Positions 4,962-10,028 of a stretch of DNA of 10,028 nt are shown here, in pieces (positions within the stretch are counted from its first letter, which is position 1; each line of letters begins with the position of its first letter). The stretch is taken from assembly GCA_938082955.1 (NCBI GenBank), contig CALKDE010000099.1, positions 1 through 10,028 on the forward strand, in the 5' to 3' direction. The translations under genes were made by a program, and so were the position numbers. Source of the DNA: an uncultured Pseudomonadales bacterium. GTDB taxonomy: Bacteria > Pseudomonadota > Gammaproteobacteria > Pseudomonadales > Pseudohongiellaceae. The notes beneath the pieces were generated by a model, which saw only the letters and a program-made list of their open reading frames with translations, did not search any database and was not told the origin of the DNA.

Positions 4962-6638
4962 ATGTTTTTTTACTCTCGTCTTCAAACAAGTTTTAGCTCG
5001 TATTCCACCTTGGTCGCGCTACTAAGCCTAGGCCTTATGGCGGCTCAGCCTGGCTTGGCTCAGGAGCAGGCCTTAGAAGGAGGGGTCGAGGACTGGGTCG
5101 CTGCAACTATGTGTGCAGCGGATAACCGCGCTGTAGACCTAAGGCAGGGGCCGTCCTTTACCTTGACTGGTGCTGATGGCAACAACCCGCGCCACCTTGA
5201 TGCCGCGCAGGCGGGCCTCACCACGGGCGATATGCCAAATCTGCAGCTGGCCTGGGCGGTCGCTTTTCCGGATACGTCCAGTTTGCGTGCAGCGCCGGTT
5301 ATAGTTGGTTCAACAATTTTCTATTCCGCCACCGATTCGGGTCGAGTTTTTGCGCTGGACACCAAAAGTGGCTGTGCCAAGTGGGTCTACAATGCCGACA
5401 CACGGCTGCGTTCTTCATTGGCTTACGGGGTAATCGATGGCTTGGCTACACTGGTTTTTGGTGATGGTCGCGGCATGATTCATTCCATTAACGCGGGAAC
5501 TGGCGAGGCGATCTGGGTGGCGAGTGGCCAAGCCTCTGACAACCAAGCAATGATTACCGGCACACCGGTGATTCATGAAGACAAAATAATCGTGCCACTT
5601 TCCGGTTCCGGCGTTGTAACCGGAGGCAATCCGAATTTTGAATGTTGTGATAATCACGGCGCCGTCACCGCGCTGAATGTACGCAGCGGAGAAAAACTGT
5701 GGGAATACCACACCATGCCAACGGCCGAGTACACGGGCATGGTCAGCTCAACCGGTGTTAAGCAGCGCGGTCCTTCCGGCGCTCCAATCTGGACTACACC
5801 GACGGTGGATGCGCAGCGCGGTCAGGTGTATGTCACCACTGGTGAAAACACCTCACACCCGACTACCAACACCAGCGATTCAGTCATCGCCTTGAACCTG
5901 GAAACAGGGGAGGCCAACTGGGTCTTCCAGGCGCTAGAGAACGACATGTGGAATTTCTCCTGCAGCGCCGGTGGGCCTAACTGCATCATTTTAGAAAATA
6001 CAAACTCAGTCGACTTCGATTTTGGCGGCCCAGCTATCCTAGTAGATGGCGGTGATAGGCAGCTGCTTATTGCCGGCCAGAAATCTGGCGATCTCTGGGC
6101 GCTGGATCCCGACACGGGCGCACTGGTGTGGAATCAGCGCATCGGTGAAGGCACAGCACTGGGCGGCAACCACTGGGGGATCGCCACCGATTCCGAGCGG
6201 GCCTTCATGACCATCAACGACCCGGGCACAATGGGCGAGAACATCCGGCCGGGTATATACACTTACTTCGTTGCAACCGGCGAGCCAAGTTGGTCCTACC
6301 AGGTGCGCTCAGAATGTGGTGACGAGCGTAGCGATAGACTGAGGCGTTGTGAATCACTCTATGGTTTCTCAGCTACGCCGTTGTCTGTAGACGGAGCGGT
6401 TATCACTGGTGGATTAGACGGTCGCCTGTTTGTATTCAACTCGGACACGGGCGAACAGCTCTTCAAGTTCGATACAGCTCAGGATTTTGAAACGGTTAAC
6501 GGCGTAGAAGGGTATGGCGGGTCCATCGACAGCCATTCCATTGCCGCGGGATCTGGCATGGTGTTCGTAGGTTCCGGTTACGGCTCTTTTAGACAGGTGG
6601 CGGGTAACGTGCTGCTGGCTTTCAAGCCGTCGGAATAG
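4962..6638 (+). CDS. Exported PQQ-dehydrogenase-like beta-propeller protein
   Basis: A 558-residue protein with a signal peptide (MFFYSRLQ, hydrophobic 17-28, cleavage probably after GLA33 or Q34), so periplasmic. At least seven blade motifs of the PQQ/quinoprotein type recur: GRVFALDTKSGCAKWVY (127-143), GMIHSINAGTGEAIW (171-185), GAVTALNVRSGEKLW (233-247), DSVIALNLETGEANW (306-320), GDLWALDPDTGALVW (376-390), YTYFVATGEPSW (433-444) and GRLFVFNSDTGEQLF (487-501). Adjacent Cys228-Cys229 (NFECCDNHG) recall the vicinal disulfide of methanol/ethanol dehydrogenases. SGAPIWTTPTVDAQRG and NDMWNFSC resemble polyvinyl-alcohol-dehydrogenase-like members. Those often carry a fused cytochrome c, but no CXXCH occurs here, so any electron acceptor must be separate. 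A non-catalytic scaffold role (BamB-like) is less likely. No clear Shine-Dalgarno precedes the ATG. GC is higher than in its left neighbours. Confidence 0.85.
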   Translation: MFFYSRLQTSFSSYSTLVALLSLGLMAAQPGLAQEQALEGGVEDWVAATMCAADNRAVDLRQGPSFTLTGADGNNPRHLDAAQAGLTTGDMPNLQLAWAVAFPDTSSLRAAPVIVGSTIFYSATDSGRVFALDTKSGCAKWVYNADTRLRSSLAYGVIDGLATLVFGDGRGMIHSINAGTGEAIWVASGQASDNQAMITGTPVIHEDKIIVPLSGSGVVTGGNPNFECCDNHGAVTALNVRSGEKLWEYHTMPTAEYTGMVSSTGVKQRGPSGAPIWTTPTVDAQRGQVYVTTGENTSHPTTNTSDSVIALNLETGEANWVFQALENDMWNFSCSAGGPNCIILENTNSVDFDFGGPAILVDGGDRQLLIAGQKSGDLWALDPDTGALVWNQRIGEGTALGGNHWGIATDSERAFMTINDPGTMGENIRPGIYTYFVATGEPSWSYQVRSECGDERSDRLRRCESLYGFSATPLSVDGAVITGGLDGRLFVFNSDTGEQLFKFDTAQDFETVNGVEGYGGSIDSHSIAAGSGMVFVGSGYGSFRQVAGNVLLAFKPSE

Positions 6639-6677
6639 GGCTATCTCGAATCAGCATCTAATCAAAAAGAAATCAGT

Positions 6678-6701
6678 CTGGTGTGGCACCAGTATAACTG
6701 G
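6678..6701 (+). other. Two overlapping, mutually exclusive hairpins before the terminator
   Basis: CTGGTG (6678-6683) pairs with CACCAG (6687-6692) around TGG, while CCAGT (6689-6693) pairs with ACTGG (6697-6701) around ATA. Both stems use CCAG at 6689-6692, so only one can form at a time. They lie 40-63 bases past the stop of the beta-propeller gene and just before the strong terminator. They may be part of the 3' mRNA end (decay or processing signal) with no regulatory role. Confidence 0.35.
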
Positions 6702-6707
6702 CGACAG

Positions 6708-6741
6708 AAAAAAAACGCCCTGAGCTAGTCAGGGCGTTTTT
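6708..6741. terminator. Strong bidirectional intrinsic terminator
   Basis: ACGCCCTGA (6715-6723) and TCAGGGCGT (6729-6737) form a perfect 9-bp GC-rich stem around the loop GCTAG. The stem is followed by TTTT (6738-6741) on the plus strand and preceded by eight A (6708-6715), which become a U-run on the minus strand. It lies between two convergent genes and should stop transcripts from the beta-propeller gene and from the TonB-dependent receptor gene, whose TAG is 55 bases away. Confidence 0.92.
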
Positions 6742-6795
6742 GTAGTAACAAAATATCAAGTATTCAACCCGATATCTTATTCGTTTGCGGCTTTT

Positions 6796-9687
6796 CTAAT
6801 ACTTGTAACTAAACTCCATGCCGTAGGCTCTAGGCAGCGTAGTGCCAGAGTTATGACGGTAGAATTCAGCCTCACTTTGGCGCAATATCTGCAAATTGGC
6901 TACGTCATCGAAGATATTATTAACGAACGCTGATACCGCCCAATTATCATTAGGCGATGTCCAGGTTGCTCGTAAGTCAGCGCGGCCATAAGCCTCTGCC
7001 TTTTCTGCCTGAGCCTCGAAGGGTGAGTAAAAGACTTCATCAGTCCAGCTATACACACCGAAGAGTTCCAAATCAGCTCCGCCATTCATTGGGATATTAT
7101 AGCTTCCCCAGGCAGTGAACTTGCCTTCAGGAACCTGCAATAGCTGATTGCCTTTAATGTCTTCTGTCAATGTGTCGAATTCAGGATACAGCGATTCCGG
7201 CACATCTTGCCTACTAGAGTCAGACACTAGCAACGACTCCGTGTATTTACTTGGCGTGTAACTGAAGTTACCGCCTAGTGTCAGGCTGTCAGTCGCCAGC
7301 CACAATATTTCAGCCTCCAGACCCATCACCTGGGCACCAGGCGCCTCCAATACAGATGTACTGGTTCCGCCAATGGATGTGACCTCGGTTCCCACTGTAT
7401 GAATCGTGTCGTAGTCATACACATAGACAGAGGCATTCAATTGCAGGGTGTCGTCTAAGAACTGTGATTTATAACCAATCTCGTAAGCTAACAACTCTTC
7501 TGGATCATAAGTGGCTGTGTTGCTGAAAAATACCAGATTAAAACCACCAGAACGGTAACCCGATGTGGCAGAGAAATACATCAAGGAGTTATCAGTTACA
7601 TTCCAGTCCAGATTGATACGTCCGGTTGTCTTCTTATCTGTTCGGTTAAAGGGTCGGTAAACACTCAACGCAAAAGGAATACCGCCGTTGGTAACCGCTG
7701 GAGTAGGCTGTGTGATTGAACCCGTACCATCGTCAACTAAGCCGCCATTCACGCGGTTTACTGCAGCTAGGCCGCCGTAAAGAGCCAAAAAGCTGGTCGC
7801 ACCAGTCTCTGAATAGCGCCACAGGTTCTCTTCTGCGGTCACTTCGTCTTCGGCATAACGAATGCCTAGAGTAAGAGTGAACACCTCGTTGATATCCCAG
7901 ACACCTTGAGTATAAGCGGCGAATGCTTCACGTTTGGTTTGCGTAGCGTAGAGCAAGTCTGATGCTGACGTTTGTGGGCCGTGAATAACGTTCAAGTCCG
8001 GATTGCTGCCGTTGTCACCATACCAGGCTGAGGTTTGTAGATTGTTGCCAAGGTTATTCTGCGAACAGGATGCAGCAGGTGTCGCAACATTACAGCCCAG
8101 CTTCGCACTAAACAGCGAAACCATTGGTCTGCCAGCAAAAGCTAGGGTACTGGCATTAATGCCCGCCAAACTCGGAGCTCCAATGGCTCCCGCCGCGCCA
8201 GCGCTTAGCGAGGTATTGTCCGCATAAGGGTTCGTCATTCGGGATTCGCCAAGCGAAGAGTAGAAATCTCCACGCTGATCGATGGTTGCATCATAAATGA
8301 AGTAACCGGAAGTGATCGATACTGTGTCGCTTATGTCGTAGAAGGCCTGAAATTCGTGCGAGGTATAATCCGCCTCGTGGTTCACGTAGAACTGGCGATC
8401 ATGAAACTGACTGGCCGTATTATCGTCATCGGTCGTGCGCTTGTAGCTGAGCCTGTTATACCCGAATAGATACTTCAACTCGAGTTTATCATTCACGTCC
8501 CAGGAAATATTAAACTGAGTGCCTTGCTGCTTAAAATTCTCGTTGTTCAGGCCGTTGGTGGCTGCGCAGAGATCATCGCCAGCGATGTCGCCAGGGAACA
8601 CGCAGTCGTTGTATCTAGCTTCTGAAGCTGCCGAGGTATTGTTAAATCCATCCAATGAGGCTGCTGCATTCTGAGCGCCATTGAAAGCACCAGGGTCGAT
8701 TCCTGGCCGAACACGTTGGGCTTGATCAGTTGCGCCAGTAGTGGGATTGGTGAAATTTAAGATCGGCTGACTTTGATCGTACCAATTGTTGTTATCAAAA
8801 TTGCCAGGATCAGTATTTGTGGTGTCGATAAATCGGTAACCAGGAACTAAGTTTGCTGTGTTTCGACTTCCTTGCCCACTTTCATTCAATACCACAAGGC
8901 CAGCGCCGTTAGCACCACCGAATGAACGATCTATTTCCATGAAGTTCTGTCGCAGATTAACTTCGATATTATCGGTTGGTGTCCATTTAAACGATACGGC
9001 GACGTTCTCGGTACCAAGGCCGTCGATATCGCCTCCAGTGCCTAGTTCCTGTATCACGCCATCACGGTCGCGCATAGCAAAGTTTATTCGTGCTGATAAC
9101 GTGTCTTCAATCAGCGGTACGTTCAACATGCCGTAGGCTTCTTGCGTACCAAAATTACCTATGATGGATTTGAAAGAGTAGTCTACTTCGTCGGTGGGCT
9201 CTTTGTAGAGCACATTGATCGCGCCGCCAACTGCATTACGACCGTAGAGTGTTCCCTGAGGCCCACGCAATACTTCGATGCGCTCGACATCCCAGAAAGT
9301 TGCTGCTGTGGCAGTTAGCAAATCTTCCGAGTAAACGCCGTTCATGTAAGTTGCTATGCCAGGATCGCCGCCCAGTGCGCGGAAATTTCTACCAACGCCT
9401 CGAATTGTAGCGTCGTAAGGCTGGATGGTTGTAGCGGGAATGAAGTTTTGCAAGTCTTCTTGATTACGAATACCAAAGCTGTCTAATGAATCACCAGTGA
9501 ATGCAGTAATGGATATGGAAGTATCTTGAATTGATGCTTCTCTTCTCTCCGCTGTTACTGTGACCTCTTCAATTCGTCTTTCATCTAATTCTGCTTCAGC
9601 AGCAAATAGCCCGTTCGGTACATAACTTGCACAGAACAATGCCGAAGCACCGAGCAGAGTCTTCGTGATATTGGTTCTCGATTTCAT
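6796..9687 (-). CDS. TonB-dependent outer-membrane receptor
   Basis: A 963-residue outer-membrane beta-barrel that should import a ligand using TonB/ExbBD energy. It has a signal peptide (MKSRTNITK, hydrophobic 11-20, cleavage near 29-31 in LFAAEA). A TonB-box-like IEEVTVTAERRE (39-50) follows, then a plug domain with ATIRGVGRNF (93-102) and the RGPQGTLYGRNAVGGAINV signature (141-159), then a long barrel with family motifs such as SGYRSGGFN (709-717), EIGYKSQFLDD (736-746) and FVNNIFDD (921-928). It ends in FSYKY, an aromatic C-terminus as needed for Bam recognition, though Tyr rather than the commoner Phe. Two long inserts carry one Cys pair each: 362/374 (YNDCVFPG...DLCAA) and 532/541 (LGCNV...ASCSQ), probably disulfide-closed surface loops. 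The ligand cannot be told from sequence; the pattern is of the large environmental TBDR class, not a typical catecholate-siderophore receptor. The ATG follows a G-rich ribosome site. Confidence 0.95.
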   Translation of the reverse strand: MKSRTNITKTLLGASALFCASYVPNGLFAAEAELDERRIEEVTVTAERREASIQDTSISITAFTGDSLDSFGIRNQEDLQNFIPATTIQPYDATIRGVGRNFRALGGDPGIATYMNGVYSEDLLTATAATFWDVERIEVLRGPQGTLYGRNAVGGAINVLYKEPTDEVDYSFKSIIGNFGTQEAYGMLNVPLIEDTLSARINFAMRDRDGVIQELGTGGDIDGLGTENVAVSFKWTPTDNIEVNLRQNFMEIDRSFGGANGAGLVVLNESGQGSRNTANLVPGYRFIDTTNTDPGNFDNNNWYDQSQPILNFTNPTTGATDQAQRVRPGIDPGAFNGAQNAAASLDGFNNTSAASEARYNDCVFPGDIAGDDLCAATNGLNNENFKQQGTQFNISWDVNDKLELKYLFGYNRLSYKRTTDDDNTASQFHDRQFYVNHEADYTSHEFQAFYDISDTVSITSGYFIYDATIDQRGDFYSSLGESRMTNPYADNTSLSAGAAGAIGAPSLAGINASTLAFAGRPMVSLFSAKLGCNVATPAASCSQNNLGNNLQTSAWYGDNGSNPDLNVIHGPQTSASDLLYATQTKREAFAAYTQGVWDINEVFTLTLGIRYAEDEVTAEENLWRYSETGATSFLALYGGLAAVNRVNGGLVDDGTGSITQPTPAVTNGGIPFALSVYRPFNRTDKKTTGRINLDWNVTDNSLMYFSATSGYRSGGFNLVFFSNTATYDPEELLAYEIGYKSQFLDDTLQLNASVYVYDYDTIHTVGTEVTSIGGTSTSVLEAPGAQVMGLEAEILWLATDSLTLGGNFSYTPSKYTESLLVSDSSRQDVPESLYPEFDTLTEDIKGNQLLQVPEGKFTAWGSYNIPMNGGADLELFGVYSWTDEVFYSPFEAQAEKAEAYGRADLRATWTSPNDNWAVSAFVNNIFDDVANLQILRQSEAEFYRHNSGTTLPRAYGMEFSYKY

Positions 9688-9703
9688 ATGTTTCCCCCCC
9701 GGG
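9688..9703 (-). promoter_or_regulatory. Poly-G ribosome-binding site of the receptor gene
   Basis: Read on the minus strand, CCC is followed by seven G, then AAACAT and the ATG, so the Shine-Dalgarno is the G-run itself (9694-9700 on the plus strand, C7). It is a homopolymer rather than AGGAGG, and slippage in its length would alter the strength or spacing of the ribosome site. Confidence 0.6.
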
Positions 9704-9782
9704 AATAGTTTTTTTATTTGTTCCTAGGCAGAATGCAACACAAATTCCTGCTTTCAGAACTTTTTGATTTATTAGATCGAGC

Positions 9783-9801
9783 AATGAATAAACAATTCAT
9801 T
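9783..9801. promoter_or_regulatory. Inverted repeat AATGAAT-AAACA-ATTCATT
   Basis: Perfect seven-base arms around a five-base centre, about 96-114 bases before the receptor start. TGAAT...ATTCA resembles an ArgR half-site pair, but ArgR boxes have a four-base centre, so the regulator is not assigned. On the minus strand the centre contains TTGTTT, a possible -35, so a protein bound here could block or recruit polymerase. Confidence 0.45.
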
Positions 9802-9837
9802 CTCAACCTGCCATAGTAATTTTCCCTTCCTTTTTAG

Positions 9838-9848
9838 AACGGTCCGTT
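9838..9848. promoter_or_regulatory. Palindrome AACGG-T-CCGTT
   Basis: A perfect 11-base palindrome that is GC-rich within AT-rich DNA. Dyads of this kind are common as TetR-family operators (general knowledge; the assignment here is inference). It lies about 150-160 bases before the receptor start. Confidence 0.4.
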
Positions 9849-9875
9849 AATTTTAGTAGAATTATTAGCTATTAA

Positions 9876-9889
9876 TCAGAAAATTCTGA
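9876..9889. promoter_or_regulatory. Palindrome TCAGAA-AA-TTCTGA
   Basis: Perfect six-base arms around two central bases. Its centre is about 40 bp from that of the AACGGTCCGTT palindrome. No known regulator is recognised; it could also form a small hairpin. Confidence 0.35.
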
Positions 9890-9936
9890 CAGTGGGCATG
9901 GCTTTTTTGTAAGTGGATAAATCACAAAATCAGCCA

Positions 9937-9964
9937 TTCCAATACTCCATCTTTTTTATAAAAT
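9937..9964 (+). promoter_or_regulatory. Possible rightward promoter toward a gene outside the window
   Basis: TATAAAAT (9957-9964) offers a -10. The best -35 is the poor TTCCAA (9937-9942), 16 bases before TAAAAT (9959-9964). A start near 9970 would be followed at once by the 9974-9991 dyad. The window ends in ATG (10026-10028) with GGA (10015-10017) eight bases before it, so a plus-strand gene may begin there; no codon beyond the ATG is visible. Confidence 0.25.
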
Positions 9965-9973
9965 AGAAGCTTT

Positions 9974-9991
9974 ATGTCTAAAGGTAGACAT
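9974..9991. promoter_or_regulatory. Inverted repeat ATGTCTA-AAGG-TAGACAT
   Basis: Perfect seven-base arms around a four-base centre. It lies 12 bases after the possible -10 at 9957-9964 and about 35 bases before the terminal ATG, a typical place for an autoregulatory operator or a leader hairpin. The ATG inside it opens only a 12-codon frame ending at the TAG at 10010-10012. Confidence 0.45.
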
Positions 9992-10028
9992 TCAGGCAAG
10001 ACGAAGCTATAGACGGACGAACCGCATG

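Larger units (their letters stand above)
9688..10028. other. Non-coding upstream region of the receptor gene, rich in dyads
   Basis: This 341-base stretch holds no convincing coding frame. It is AT-rich and contains four perfect inverted repeats, listed separately. On the minus strand, TTGCAT followed after 16 bases by TAAAAA (inside 9708-9735) is a weak promoter candidate for the receptor. No tRNA or other known structured RNA is recognised. Confidence 0.6.

Noticed and set aside
4814..5025. Two short plus-strand open frames before and across the start of the beta-propeller gene
   Set aside because: They lack ribosome sites and recognisable sequence, and they run into the signal-peptide region of the real gene in other frames.
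5415..5711. Minus-strand open frame inside the beta-propeller gene
   Set aside because: A mirror of the higher-GC coding strand, with no known motif. The plus frame has clear blade repeats throughout.
4962..6638. BamB-type outer-membrane assembly factor
   Set aside because: BamB is a shorter lipoprotein. This protein has no lipobox Cys after the signal peptide, carries a vicinal Cys pair, and resembles alcohol-dehydrogenase-type propellers.
9596..9784. Minus-strand 62-codon open frame overlapping the start of the receptor gene
   Set aside because: It reads through the receptor's ribosome site and signal peptide in another frame and has no protein-like pattern.
9785..9799. ArgR box TGAAT...ATTCA
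   Set aside because: The spacer is five bases rather than the four of ArgR sites, and no arginine gene is nearby. Kept only as an unassigned dyad.
9974..10012. Twelve-codon open frame MSKGRHSGKTKL
   Set aside because: No ribosome site, and its first codons are the left arm of an inverted repeat. It could only be a leader peptide, for which there is no evidence.

Overview
The window reads as chromosomal DNA of a Gram-negative bacterium, most likely a marine-type gammaproteobacterium. The evidence is an Lrp that follows the enterobacterial/Vibrio-type Lrp almost residue for residue over its HTH and RAM motifs, a large TonB-dependent outer-membrane receptor, and a secreted PQQ-type beta-propeller protein. 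Base composition is moderate. No tRNA, rRNA, CRISPR array, insertion sequence or transposase is visible, and all main reading frames are intact.

Layout, left to right. (1) Positions 1-453 (-): lrp, its 3' end cut by the window edge. It is divergent from ald (597-1736, +), alanine dehydrogenase. The 143-bp gap carries up to three Lrp-box-like sequences spaced 22-23 bp apart and a TATAAT -10 element in front of ald. This is a classic regulator/amino-acid catabolic gene pair. (2) Positions 1733-4158 (-): a two-gene operon. The upstream gene encodes a PLP-dependent class V aminotransferase (cysteine-desulfurase-like) with an unusual C-terminal extension. The downstream gene encodes an ETHE1-type persulfide dioxygenase and is coupled to it by a 4-base TTGA overlap with a TTG start. 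The operon converges on ald so tightly that both stop codons lie in one TTAA. (3) Positions 4315-4776 (+): a second Lrp/AsnC-family regulator resembling the cysteine-responsive DecR/CyuR (YbaO) branch. It is divergent from the sulfur operon, and two clean palindromes lie between them. Regulator, desulfurase-like enzyme and persulfide dioxygenase look like a cysteine/persulfide handling module: release of sulfane sulfur from a thiol amino acid, oxidation to sulfite, and control by amino-acid level. This is the part of the window most likely to hold an undescribed system.

(4) Positions 4962-6638 (+): an exported PQQ-dehydrogenase-like beta-propeller with a vicinal Cys-Cys pair but no CXXCH haem motif. 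Its GC content is visibly higher than that of its left neighbours. It ends at a strong bidirectional terminator shared with (5), positions 6796-9687 (-): a 963-residue TonB-dependent receptor whose ribosome-binding site is a run of seven G. (6) Positions 9688-10028: a non-coding upstream region dense in perfect inverted repeats, with a possible rightward promoter and an ATG in the last three bases. It probably separates the receptor from a divergent gene just outside the window.
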